Counted from the stretch's first letter, positions 45,540 through 58,345 are shown. The stretch: 64,000 nucleotides of DNA from Symbiodinium natans (GCA_905221605.1 CAJNDS010002314.1:32501-96500); one strand, 5' to 3'. A program made the numbers and translations. The notes: generated by a model not told the origin, from the sequence alone.

Positions 45540-47340
45540 GCGTTAACATGTAAAGTTCCATTAGATTTAATTACGAATGAGGCTTAGAAGAGGATGTCTT
45601 GGGATGTGGCGTCTTAATATGAAAAGTAATAAAAAAAAGAAATAGAGAGGGTTTCTTAGGGTGTGGTTCTTTTGAGGATGTGGACCTGCAATTCAAAAGT
45701 CTAATTGGACTTAAAAAAGAGTGGGGCTTCGAAGAGGATGTCTTGGGGTGTGGCCTCTTAATTTAAACGTCTATTTAAGTGGAATCACAAAGGAAGTCCA
45801 GTTGAGGATTTCTCAGGGTGTGGTGTTTTAGTGCAAACCTCAAATTACATTTCATTACGAAGCGGGGCCAGAGGAGACTTTCACAGGGTGTGGTCGGTAA
45901 AATAAAATCCCAAAGAGGTAGTAACGAATGAGGCTTAGAAGGGCGTGGCCTCTTAATTGCTTTACTTGGTTTGGTTTTACGAACGAAGCTGTGCCTTTAC
46001 CATACACAGGTCTTAGGGTGTGGCCTTTTAAATTCTGTCCAAAGGGGTGTGGCCTCTAAACTTAAAATTCAATTTAAGTGGAATTCCAAACGAGTCCAGA
46101 TGAGGATTTCTTAGGGTGTGGCGTTTTAATACAAACCTCAAATAACATTGTAGTATGAAGCGAGGCCAGGGGAGAATTTCATAGGGTGTGGTCTGCAAAA
46201 TAGAATTCCAAATAGGTATTAACCAATGAAGCTTAGAAGAGGATGTCTTGTGGCGGGGCCTCTTAATTTGTTTGTTTGACTTGGGTTTGATTTACTAACG
46301 AAGCTATGGCTTTATCATATACAAGTCTATTGACATTTCACTAATAGGCACCAGAAGAGGATTTCATAGGGTCTAGCGGTTAAATATGGAATTGTACGTA
46401 CATTCAAATACGAATGGGGGCTCATGATATAAATTTCTGTCCAAGAGTTACATACGAACCTAGCCTAGGTCAGAACTTCTTAGGGTGTGGGCTTCTTACC
46501 TAGCATTATAAACTTCTTACGAGATTCTGTTACGAACAGGCCCCAGAATGGTGTGGCTTTTTTTAATACAAGCATCTTGGCAAATCGAAAATAAGTCTAA
46601 TTACAAACGAAGGTCTAATGAGGATTTCTTGGCGTGTGGCTTTGTAATACAGAATTCTAATTAATCTTCATTACAAATAGGGGCCAGAAAGGGATTTCAT
46701 AGGGTATGGTCTGCAATATAGAATTCTAACTCGGTTTCATTGCGAGGAGGATGTCCTGGGGTTGGCCTCTGAATATACACTTGCTTTACTTGGGTTCAAT
46801 TACGAACGAAGCCCAGAAGAGGATTTCTTAGGGTGTGGGCTTACAATATGAAATCAAATTGCGTTTCATTACGAATGGGGCCAGCGAAAGATTTCACAGG
46901 GTGTGGGAAAATCAAAAATGTTCTAAATAGGTATTAATCAATGAGGCTTAGAAGAGGATGTCTTGGGGCTGGGCCTCTTAATATGTTTTTTTACTTGGGT
47001 TAATTACGAACGAAGCTGTGGCTTTATCAGACACAAGTCTACTGAAATTTCATTAAGACGGCCCAGAAGAGGATTTCATAGGGTGTGGCCTTTAAGTATA
47101 GAATTCTTTTCGTAGGGTGTGGGCTTCTTATGTAGAAGCATTTTCTCAATAAAATAGGCAGGAAGCCCAGATGAGGATTTCTGAGGCTGCAACCTCTGCA
47201 TATAAAGCTCTTGTGAGATTTTGTTACGGACAGGCAGGCCCCAGAAGAGGATTTCATAGGGTGCGGTTTTTAATTGGCAAATTTTGATTTCTAAAAAAAC
47301 TTTACTACGAATGAGGCCAGTGGCCTTTTAATTTTCATTC
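45540..47340. repeat. Degenerate ~78-bp satellite with higher-order structure
   Basis: About 23 diverged units share AATTACGAAYGAGGCY, AGAAGAGGATTTC, TAGGGTGTGG and TTTTAATATAGAATTC. A longer block at 46205-46400 recurs at about 46928-47110 with the same internal order (AAATAGGTATTAA, GAAGCTRTGGCTTTATCA). It fills the right two thirds of element C. Confidence 0.85.
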
Positions 47341-47499
47341 CGACTTAGGTTTAAATCTCGCTTCGATGGGCCCGAAAGGCCTTTCGACCTAGATCATGGG
47401 GGGGGGGGGGTGAGCATATATATATATATATATATGTATACTGGTACAAGGGGTACTTGGACCATCTAGGCAAGCCAACACAAAACATATCTGGATGGC

Positions 47500-50400
47500 A
47501 GGCGAAGCGCAGCTGACGCAGCTGCGTCACGATGTCGATGAAGGCTGGGCGCAGTTGCGCCTCCCACGCAAGGGGTCTAGGGTTTAGGGTTTAGGGTTTA
47601 GGGCTTAGAGTTAAGCGCCTCCCAGGCGTGCTTGGGGGCGTCGATGGGTTCCGTGCTTATAGGGCTTGGGGCGTAAGGGTTTAGTTCTACTTTATTAGAG
47701 TTTAGGAGTTAGGATTTAAGGTTTAGGGTTTGGGGTCTATTCTGAGGGTGCCATAGCCACAATCACAAGAGAGATCCTAATCTAGAGAGCCCCACAAATA
47801 GCCCGACATCTGACGTATTGCAACGCCACCTACAGCCCTCAACTCTGAACCTGACCACTCACTCCAGCACCGTCATATGAAGGCCTAAACCCTAAACTCA
47901 AAGAACATGATGGATCCTATGTCCCACCGAAGCTCCCCCCCTACGTATCCAAGTTCAAGTTCAAGTTCAAAGCTGAGGAATCCTGGGGCGGATCAAATTG
48001 GTGCCACGTGAGTGCCACTACCCCGCAGGGTCTCAGGGCCTGCACGATGGCACGAACACAAGGCAGTGGCCAGTCGGTCTTTTAGTCCTGTCTGGCGGTC
48101 ATAATGCACTCCAAGGTTCCAATGCGCCTCCTAAAACGCGGTGCGTCCTCGGGCAATGTGTCCCCTCTATGCCACCCAAAGTAAGGCCCAGACAAGCAAG
48201 ACACGTGTAGCATTTAGGGTTTAGGGTTTAGGGTTTAGGGTTTAGGGTTTAGGGTTTAGGGTTTAGGGTTTAGGCTGGGGTAGCCTAGAATCGCTGACCC
48301 TAAGGCCATCTGAAGCCCAGTATGTGCCTTTAAACCGGAAAACCATCAACCCTGAAACCCTAAACCCTGAACCCTGAACCCTAAACCCTAAACCCTAAAC
48401 CCTAAACCCTAAACCCTAAACCCTAAACCCTAAACCTCACCAAGGCAGAGGCCTCCGGAGGTGCTAAAGCTTAGTGCCGAAGCCCGTTCAGCCCGAAGCC
48501 AGGTTTAGGGTTTAGGGTTTAGGGTTTAGGGTTTAGGGTTTAGGGTTTAGGGTTTAGGGGTTTAGGGGTGTTTAAGGCCCAAGGGCCTGTCCACACGTGC
48601 ACTGAAGCGCCAGGAAAGCAACGCGCTCTGCCAATGCCGGGGGCCACTGCCCTCGCCGATCGACCTGGGCCCGCATAGTGACTTCCCCTAGCCCTAAACC
48701 CTAAACCCTAAACCCTAAACCCTAGACCCTAAACCCTAAACCAAAAGTGTTTAGGGCTCATGCTTTCGTGGAGGCCCTTTGTGTGGTGGCGTGAAGTCCG
48801 TGTGCTGTCGTGGCTTTCTCTGAGGTTGGCCTGCCAAGCTTTTGGGGTTCTGGGTTCAGGGTTTAGGGTTGCGGGGAATTAGGGTTTAGGGTTTAGGGTG
48901 CAGGGCGTAGGGTTTAGGGTTTAGGGTTTAGCGGAACTGGCTGCTGTTTGTCGGGTTATGAGTAGGGTTTCAGCGTTTAGGGCTTTGGGGCTATAGGGTT
49001 TGGAGTGCAGGCGTGGTGGTGACGAATCCTGAGCTAGGTGTGCTCCGGAGTCTTGACAAGCCCTTAAGCCCCAAGCCTTAAACCCTAAACCCTGAACCCT
49101 AAACCCTAAACCCTGTAGCCCTACACCCTAAACCCTAAACCCTAAACCCTAAACCCTAAACCCTAAACCCTAAACCCTGAAGCCTCAATCCAACATGTAA
49201 AGAACCCAAGCCTTCAAGAATTTTGATCCCTCCAGCCCGACCTTCTCAAGCTTGAGACATGCTACTAGCGCATAGTTTAGGGTTTATGGTTTAGGGTTTA
49301 GGGTTTAGGGTTTAGGGTTTAGGGTTTAGGGATAGTATTTGCAATTCAAATGTCTATTGCTTATTGAGTTTAAGTACTCTTAAAATTTTGAAAATGAAAC
49401 ATGTTACCCCGCCATGACAAAGGCTAGCCTAGTTCTTGGGATATTGGGGATTTAGGCACCCTATATCCCCCCCCTATGTAGTAGGGCGTTAAGGAATGAG
49501 CCTCGTTCTCCGCTCTTCGGTCTTAACCCTGCAATTAACTAGGGAATTTGGAAACTCCCCAACACCAACAAGGTCTTGGCCCCTCAGCCCTAAGCCCTAA
49601 ACCCTAAACCCTAAACCCTAAACCCTAGCTCTAAACCCTAAACCCTAAACCCTAAACCCCAAACACTAAACTCTAAACCCTAAACCCCACGTCCTGGGGC
49701 CCTCACCATGGACATGAGCTTCGGGATGTCTCCATTCAAGTGCGAGAACCTCGGGGTTCAGGGGTTAGGGTTTATAAAGGGTTTAGGGTTTAGGGTTTAG
49801 GGTAATGAAGGGTTTTCAGGGTAATGAAGGGTTTTCAGGGTTTAAGGGTTTAGGGCTTAGGGTTGAAAAAGGGTTTTAAGGGTTTGAAGGGTTTAGGGTT
49901 TAGGGTTTAAGGCTTGGGGTTCAGGGTTTGAGGTTTAAAGGTTTAAGGCTTATAGGGATTTGAAGGCTAAGACACTGGGCCCGCCACAGTTTCAAGTCTT
50001 TGGGGTTCTGGCGTGCTTTTTGGCAGCTAGTTCCGCTAAACCCTAAACCCTCCACCCTACACCCTAACGCCTAAACCCTAAACCTGAACTTCTTACAGCA
50101 CCCTAAGCCCTAAACCCTACTCCCTAAACGTGCAACATTCAGAAACCGTAGCGAATTAGGGTTTAGGGTTTAGGGTTTAGGGCTTAGGGCGTAGGGCAAC
50201 GCCAGGCCCGATGATAGAACTACGCCCCCGGATACACCCTGAAGGGAAGGGGATTCTTCGAAACCCCGCAGCCCCAAAACCCGAAATTCACATCCTCAAC
50301 CCACAATCCCTTACCACTACAACTCAGACTCGCAAGACCCCAAGCTCCCAAATCTCAAACCCCTAAAAACGTGCACCGTGCAAACCCTAAACCTAGAATC

Positions 50401-51702
50401 CCTAAGCCCTTATTACTCCGCCCCCTAAACCCCCAACCGCTAAATCCCAAAGCCCTAACCGCAAACCCCAAACGGTTTAGCCCTGAACCCTAACCCGCAA
50501 ACCCCTAAAACCCTGAATCCCTAAGCTCAAAACCCTATTATAAGCCCTAAACCCTGCACTGCAAACCCCAAACCCCTAAAATCCCTGAAATCCCTAAAAT
50601 CCATACATCCCTAGCCAAAACCCAAAACCCAAAAGCCTAAGCCCTAAGCCCTAGGCCCCAGGCCCTAAGCCCTAACACCTAAACCCTAAACCCTAAAACC
50701 TAAACCCTATATAAACCCTAAACCCTCAACCCTAAACACCCAACCCCTAAATTCCCAAACCCTAAACCCCAAACCCCAAACCCCAAACCCTGAACCCTAA
50801 ACCCTAAACCCTAAACCCTAAACCCCTAAACTGGGCGTTGGGCTGGTACTCGATGTGCCCGTTAGGGTGTTGGAGGGCCGGCGGTCGTCCCGTCAGGACC
50901 TGAGGAAAGTCTGGGTTGAAGGTCGGTTTAGGGTTTAGGGTTTAGGGTTTAGGGTTTAGGGTTTAGGGTTTAGGGTTTAGGGTTCAGGGTTTACGGTTGA
51001 CGGTTCAGGGTGCTCCGGGACCTACTTCCCCCCTGAACCCAGGACGACATGTAGCAGGCTTGGAGTAAGGCACTGTTCGATCTGCATGCAGCACTACTTG
51101 AGGAGGCAAGGCTAAACAAACTAAATCCTACACCCTAACACCCAAAACCCTAAACCCTAAACCCTAAACCCTAAACCCTAAACCCTAGACCCTAAACCCG
51201 GTTTAGGGTTCGGGGGCCGGGCCTACCAGGCTGTCTGCTTCGGATTTGGGTGCCTCCAAAAAACTCCCTAAGATGCCCGCCAAAGCCGCCCCGCGCAGAC
51301 TGTTCTCAGCTTCCCCTGAAAACGTATAGGTGTTTGGGTTTAGGGTTTAGGGCTTAGGGCTTAGGGCTTCGGGCTTAGGGTTTACGACTTCACTTCTTAG
51401 GGAAGCCCTTCGCTGAAAACCTCTAGACTACCATCCCCGGCCACCCCACTCCCAAGAGAACTTGTGATGGCGAACTGAAGGCTATCCATCGGGGTTGTTC
51501 AGGGATTGTTCACTTCTACACCCTAAACCCTAAACCCTAAACCCTAAACCCCAAACCCTAAACCCTAAACCCTAAACCCTAAACCCTAAACCCCAAAACA
51601 AGTTCCAAAGGCTACCGTACTTGCTTGCCTACGGCTGTCTCTGAGCGGCCTCTAACAGGACCATGCCCAACGAGTAAACTTCGGACTTCTCGGTCACGAC
51701 AC
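47500..51702 (-). CDS. Gene K exons: subdomains IX to XI
   Basis: Exon 51650-51702 reads VVTEKSEVYSLGMVLLE (IX). Exon 50837-50899 reads VLTGRPPALQHPNGHIEY plus three residues (X). Exon 48603-48664 reads VDRRGQWPPALAERVAFLAL. Exon 47619-47655 reads TEPIDAPKHAWE. The last exon reads AQLRPAFIDIVTQLRQL, the conserved RPxF of subdomain XI, from acceptor 47561-47562. The αH exon 48603-48664 is the one clear case where flanking arrays are in the opposite orientation (TTTAGGG below, CCCTAAA above). Confidence 0.87.
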
Positions 51703-54102
51703 CTGCGCTTGGCCAGGGCTTGGCGCATCCTTTTGGAGGATTTAGGGTTTAGGGTTTAGGGTTTAGGGTTTAGGGTTTAGGGTCCAGGGTTTGGGGTTTG
51801 GGGCTTCGGGGTGTAGCAACATACTTCCGGAGGGTTGGGCCGAGGGGGATGAGAGCTTCCGTGTTGAGGGGTTGAGAAGTTTGACATTTGCACTGGAACC
51901 GACGCACCTGCACCTGCACAGACGGATTTCAAGCGCTAAACCCTAAACCCTAAACCCTAAACCCTAAACCCTAAACCCTAAACCCTAAACCCTAAACCCT
52001 AAACCCTAAACCCTATAACCCTAAACCTGAAAACAGCCGTGATTCACCTGACAGGGCTCCTCCTGGTTCTTAGCAGGGAATGAGGGCATGAGGGCCCTAT
52101 ATCATCCCGTAAAGGGTATATGACCCCGATTCTCTCCTAAACCCTAAACCCTAAACCCTAAACCCTGAACCCTGAACCCTGAACCCGCCTAAAAACCAGC
52201 CAGGGCTTAGGGCCCAGGGCTTCAGGGTTCCGAGGGCCAAAAGCGCTGCCTTCGCGGATGTACTGCGGGTCTGCGTAGCCCAGCGTGCCCGAAGTCTCCC
52301 GCACCTTTGCTGGAGGTTCAGGGAGAGGCTATATGGGTGGTTGTCAAAATTTGGGTCCCTTTTTGAATCCCGATTATAATACGGCACCGAATTTTCAGGG
52401 TGCCCCAAAAGGGATCATAATTTTGTCAACCACCCATATCGGAATCCAGGGCCTTAAGGCCCTGAGTCTAGGGTTTTGGGTTTAGGGCTATTAAAGTCTG
52501 GGGTGTTGGACTTAAATTTAGGGGTTTTGGGGGGGGGGGGGGGGGGGGTTTAGGCCTGCAAGACCTCAATCTCTGAGGGACGCACCGCTCTAGGGAACTG
52601 GGCATGCTGTGTTTTGCAAAGCTGTAGCGTGCGGAGGTAAGACCCCCCAAAGAAACAAAGCTGCCCTAAGATCGGCCCTAAATCCCAGATGTTAAGCCCT
52701 CTACCCTGGCTAGCCTCAACCCGAAACACAAAACACTAAACCACAACACCTTACACCCCAAACCCTAAACTCTAAACCCTAAACCTGAAACCCAAACCCA
52801 AAACCCAAAACCCAAACCCTAAACCCCAAACCCTAAACCCTAAACCCAATTGTTCACCCCCGAGCCCTGCTGCTGCGGGGTGCACCCGCAGGGAGCGCTG
52901 GTTCGGCTCCGCCAAGCAAGCTAAGCCGAAGTCGGCCACCTGTAGAGTTGGGTTTAGGGTTTAGGGTTTAGGGTTTAGGGTTTAGGGTTTAGGGCTTAGG
53001 GTTTAGGGTTTAGGGCTTAGGGTTTCGGGATTCGGGTTTAGGGTTCAGGGTTTAGGTTCAGGGCTTGTAGGAGACTTTACGTAGGATGTTGACGCAAACG
53101 CTCCGCCGCAGTTGCAGGGCTTATAGGGTTCAACCCTATAGCCGTGGACCCTAAACCCTAAACCCTAAACCCTGAACCCTAAACCCTAAACCCTAAACCC
53201 TAAACCCTAAACCCTAAACCCTAAACCATGCCAATGTTGCTGTTCAACCGCCTCTCCCCAAGGAGTGAGGGTGACATGGGCCTCTTTGGAGCTTTGAAGT
53301 ACCAGCATCCCCCCCCCCCCCCCCCCCCAACACTAATCCTAAGCCCGAACCCTAAACCCTAAACCCTAAACCCTAAACCCTAAACCCTAAACCCTAAACC
53401 CTAAACCCTAAACCCTAAACCCTAAACCTACAAAATCCAGACCCAAGAGTAACCTAGGAACAAAAAGGGTGCCCTTTTGGGCTTGAGGGGGTTATTCAGG
53501 GAGCCTTTAAGAAGGGAACAAGGGCCTACTCTGGGTCCTGAAATTCAACCCTAAACCCTAAACCCTAAACCCCTAAACCCTAAACTACCCTAAACCCTAA
53601 ACCTACAATTCCACGCCGAAGCCACCTGCCGGAAATGCATGATTAGGCCGTCTGCTCAGTCTGTTGGCATAAGGAACCCTAAACGGCCCTAAACCCGAAA
53701 CCCTAAACCTTAAGCTCTGACCCTAAACCCTAAACCCTAGACCCAAACCCCGAAGCCCTAAGCCCTAAGCCCTAAACCCTAAACCCCTAAACCGTTCTCG
53801 GGGAATCAAAGGCTTCAGTGTTTAGGGGTCTAGAAGTTGACAGTCGAATCGCCGGATGTTCCTAAACCTTGAACCCCCTGGGCCCTAAACCCTGCGGAAC
53901 ATGCCCACAAAACCCTAAACCCTAAACCCTAAACCCTAAACCCTAAACCCTAAACCCTAAACCCTAAACCCTAAACCTTACACCCTAAACCCTATGTAAA
54001 CCCTTAATGAACCCTTACTCCTAAATCCTCAACCCCAACTCGCATCCCCGCAGCCTTGCCAGTGCCATTCTTGTCCATCAGCATGTTCTGGGTTTTCACG
54101 TC
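47500..54102 (-). CDS. Split gene K: receptor-like/Pelle (TKL) protein kinase, C-terminal two thirds
   Basis: Eight exons in one continuous frame: 54055-54102, 52886-52939, 52250-52304, 51650-51702, 50837-50899, 48603-48664, 47619-47655 and about 47500-47560. Donors are GC, GT, GC, GC, GC, GT, GC; all acceptors are AG. Catalytic loop, DFG, activation segment, subdomains IX, X and XI occur in the right order. The sequence is closest in style to plant receptor-like kinases and animal IRAK/Pelle. The glycine loop and catalytic lysine are not assigned; they must lie upstream of 54102, toward or beyond the LINE, or be lost. The catalytic Asp of DVKTQN and the DFG Asp are present, so an active kinase is possible. 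The stop is not identified; the last exon stays open toward element C. Confidence 0.87.
47656..54054. repeat. Gene K introns
   Basis: TTTAGGG arrays are at 48210-48275, 48502-48560, 48855-48930, 49270-49330, 50925-50990, 51745-51785 and 52950-53040. CCCTAAA arrays are at 48350-48435, 49075-49180, 49580-49690, 50640-50830 (degenerate for 500 bp before it), 51515-51598, 51935-52025, 53155-53227, 53345-53430 and 53900-53990. C or G runs lie at 52529-52548 and 53310-53328. No additional exon is confidently placed. Confidence 0.8.
52250..54102 (-). CDS. Gene K exons: catalytic loop, DFG, activation segment
   Basis: Exon 54055-54102 (48 nt) reads DVKTQNMLMDKNGTGK, subdomain VIb with catalytic Asp, Lys and Asn. 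Exon 52886-52939 (54 nt) reads VADFGLACLAEPNQRSLR, subdomain VII. Exon 52250-52304 (55 nt) reads VRETSGTLGYADPQYIRE, subdomain VIII, where the usual APE is DPQ as in the D-P-E/Q variant of receptor-like kinases. The 52250 exon ends in a split Gly codon completed by the next exon. Confidence 0.9.
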
Positions 54103-54916
54103 CTGAAACGCTCACGGGCATTGGCTTGGCCTTCGAAGCCTCTGAAAAGTTTAGGGGTGTAGGGTTTAGGGGCTTAGGGGTTTAGGGCGTGCATATATAT
54201 ATATATATATAAGGGGATTAGGGTTTAGGGTTCGGGGGTGTCGTGTTTGTATAGAGGTCTCGGGGTTTAGGGTTTAGGGGTTTGACAGGGGTTTAGGGGG
54301 TTTAGGGTGTAGGGGTTTAGAGTTTACATAGGGGGTTTTTAGGGTTAGGGCTCGTCCCAAATCAGGTTGCTCTTGATTAGAGCTTATATAGGGGTTTAGG
54401 GTTTCGGGTTAGGGGTAGTCCCAGATCAGGTTGCTCGTGAACCCATGCCCCTAAACACCCGTTGAACTTTCTGCCGAGCAAGCGCCGAAGCGCGCCCAGC
54501 ATAGTGCGCGCAGGGCTTGAGCAACAAAAAGACCCGTTGAAAGATAGTCCTGAGCCTGAAACCCAAGATGGGCGCGTGCAATACATCCCAGTTGCATGGC
54601 GGCTTTTCCCCCCAAAATATGATGTCTGCGGCTTGAGGATTCAGAGTCCTCACAGCACTAGAGCCAAGCAAACATGAAAATTGCCCAGGAATCCCAGGAA
54701 GTGAAGTAATTTGCAGTACCATTGACGGTTTGGACACGGCCCGCTAACATGGCATGATCCGTATTCTGGGACCCCCGAAATAGGTACCCCACTTGTCTGA
54801 AACCTCCAAAACGGTACCCACGTGCAGCTAACGCTCACAACAGTACTACCACTGAGCCCACTGGGTTTCCAGACTGCCAAAAGGTTTACATGGCCTTTAA
54901 CCCTTCAAAAACTAGT

Positions 54917-54948
<32 letters not shown>

Positions 54949-56119
54949 CAAATATATATATATATATTTATATTTATATTTATATTTATTTATAGGGTCC
55001 CTTATAAACCCAAATAAGGAAAATATAAAATTGTCCTAAAAGCCAGTACCTAGCATGTCACTCCAAAGTCTGAGCCCCCCCACGCGATGGAAGACCTCTC
55101 AGGCAGAGCAGCCCGGGCTTTTACGGCTTAGGTTTTGAGGGTTTAGGGTTTTAGGGTCTATTTAGGGCTTGTCGGGTTTTAGGGGTTTGGGTCAGGGCTT
55201 TGGGGGCTTCAGGGTTTGGAGTTCTGCGCTTGTACGTCTTTAGGGGTTTCGGGCGGTGCGCCACCTTGGGCTGCGTGTTGGGCGGATTTGAAAGCCTCCT
55301 TTTTTCCGGACACCCCAAGAACGCGTGGAGGATCCGCGGCCAGCCACGCGCGGATGCCTTGTGACTTTGCTGAAACCCCCTCCCTCTGGGACTTTTGGGA
55401 CGTTCGCTGGAACCCCTTCGTTTCGGCCTGCCATGACGTGCGCGCACGGCCAACATCGCCAGGGTCATCTTCCTCCTGCCGCCACTTGGGGGTGCTCGGC
55501 TCCTTACCCTGCCGTTCGCGTTTGTCTGTGAGCGTGGCCGACATCGCGAGCTGGGTCTTCTTATCTGCCGGCGAGGTCGGCGGCATGAACCGGAGGCTCT
55601 TACACTTCGAGAGTGCTTTCGAGTTTGTCAAGGGCTCTTGGGGCTAAGGGTCGAGGGCTTGAGGTATCGGAAGTGCAAGACCTCTAAACCCAAAACCCGA
55701 AACCCTCTGCCCTAAACCCTAAACCCTACAAACCCTAAACCCTCAACGCGCTGAGGGTTTGAGGTATTAGCACCCAGGCTTTCAGGTCTTCCGTGTGGAG
55801 CTGAAGCTTCCTTCTCAGAGGTTGGGGACGAAGGGGCTGAGGGACGTAATTGGGGTTCAGGGTTTAGGGTTTAGGGTTCAGGGTCTTTTTATAGGATTCA
55901 GGGTTTGAGAATGCCCTCCTAGAAGGATTGCCTTGCAATCACTGTGCCAGGGCATACCATTATGCTCTGGGAATGGCTGTGGGCCTGGCCATATTGAAAC
56001 CCCAACACAAACATCTCGAGCACGCAAACTTCGGCGACAGGGTTTCCGGGTTCAGGTTCCCCAAACCCTAAACCTTAAACCCTCAACCGTAAACCCTAAA
56101 TCGTACCCGGCCCCCCAAC
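54103..56119. other. Upstream side of gene K up to the LINE tail
   Basis: TTTAGGG-like drift repeats (54145-54430) include a near-duplicate GTCCCARATCAGGTTGCTC at 54357 and 54419. AT microsatellites are at 54192-54211 and 54916-54965. A GC-rich segment at 55200-55650 is open on both strands (140 aa minus, 143 aa plus). It might hold an N-terminal exon of gene K, but no kinase N-lobe motif is visible. Short CCCTAAA and TTTAGGG arrays lie at 55700-55745 and 55858-55885. Confidence 0.5.
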
Positions 56120-57293
<1,174 letters not shown>

Positions 57294-57629
57294 TTTTGCA
57301 TTGCACTCACTGCCAGAATCAGCATGTGGACCTCTGATCACTTTGGATCCTCGGCACGTCGGCTACTCTGTATCCGCCTTGGGAGCTCCAGCAGTCTTTG
57401 CTAGTTCGTACTTCACGCCCCTCAGGGCTGCTGAAAGGATTGTTGTGCACAGCTATGTTCGAGTATGTGGAATGCATCCGCCCCTCAGGGCTGCGATAGC
57501 GCTGTGCTGGCTGGACACCCTACGACCGCCTCCTACTGGCTCACCTGCACCCGCGACTGCTGCAGTGCCGGCTGGCCCCGATGTTGTGTTGCAGGCTATA
57601 GCTGTGCGCTAGCTGAGTTTGGTGTGATT

Positions 57630-57672
57630 AAGGCGGGCAAGTGTGATATAGAAGGTCTCACCCGCCTTTTTT
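57630..57672. other. Conserved stem-loop in LINE 3' UTR
   Basis: AAGGCGGG (57630-57637) pairs with CCCGCCTT (57661-57668) across a 23-base loop, followed by T4 on the plus strand. The same structure is at 63895-63937 in the neighbouring copy. It may be a reverse-transcriptase recognition structure, as 3' stem-loops are in several LINE families. Confidence 0.6.
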
Positions 57673-57780
57673 ATTTCACAGTCCGGCCTTTTGGACTTCG
57701 AGAGGATCGCTTCCTCCAGATTGCCAGGTCTCACTACCTGCTATACTGAATCTGCTTTGGCAGAGTACTTAAGGATATTC

Positions 57781-57849
57781 AGGAGGAAACCTCCTAATCT
57801 GATGCAATGAATCAATGAAGAAATGAAGTTGGCACGGAGGCAGCCTCCG
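57781..57849. repeat. Two short GGAGG-n3-CCTCC hairpins
   Basis: AGGAGGAAACCTCCT (57781-57795) and CGGAGGCAGCCTCCG (57835-57849) are perfect short palindromic stems with 3-base loops. They are related to the double hairpins elsewhere in the LINE. Confidence 0.8.
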
Positions 57850-58110
57850 ATATCAAGTACTCAGCACTGCAAAAGAGTGAAAAATAAGCGCGGCTACCCC
57901 GACACCCTACTGTGAGTCACTGCGTCCAGCACCCACGCACCAGCTGTTTAGCGAGCCGTACCTCTGGTGAGGCCGACACTCAGCGTTCCTGTCTAGTGAC
58001 GTCTCACACAGGTAACGCTAAACAACTGGCAGAGGGCCGTAGGCAGAGCGCACCAAGGCGGCCTTGCACGTTCCAAGAAGGATGCCCAAGTTGGAGGCAG
58101 GGTAGCTAAG

Positions 58111-58345
58111 TTTGCGAAGCCTGACCTGGGACGCCTTGCGCGGCTCCTGGGGCCAGCGCTGCGACAGGGCAAAATTGCATTCCTGGTCGAGAAAATGTGA
58201 CCCCAACTGACCGAACTTAACGAGGAGGTCTCACATAGGCACGAGTACTTTGCGAAGAGGGAAGCACCTGACCTGGGACACCTTGCACGGCTCTCGGGGC
58301 CAGCGCTGCGACAAGGCAAGGTTGCATCCGAAAAAGTGACCCTAA
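58111..58345. repeat. Diverged tandem duplication in LINE 3' UTR (~140-bp period)
   Basis: TTTGCGAAG, CTGACCTGGGA, CCTTGC, GGGGCCAGCGCTGCGACA and GTGACCC occur in the same order at 58111-58205 and again at 58249-58345. Confidence 0.85.

Larger units (their letters stand above)
44551..47434. mobile_element. Element C: 2.9-kb island with (TA)n/C13 inverted ends
   Basis: The left end is (TA)n, GGTCA, C13 (44575-44587), ATGATCTAGG. The right end is the inverse: CCTAGATCAT, G13 (47398-47410), TGAGC and (AT)n to 47434. Both homopolymers are 13 bases, as in elements A and B. The interior has no TTTAGGG array and no gene. It contains a 480-bp foldback and a 1.8-kb satellite. The element ends about 65 bases from the last kinase exon. 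No transposase is present. Confidence 0.62.

Noticed and set aside
1-56100. Chromosome end (true telomere)
   Set aside because: Arrays are short, alternate in orientation, are separated by exons and occur throughout 56 kb; no terminal one-direction array is present.
57301-57612. 103-aa plus-strand ORF repeated at 63567-63877
   Set aside because: It is antisense to the LINE 3' UTR and is repeated because the element is repeated; no domain is recognised.
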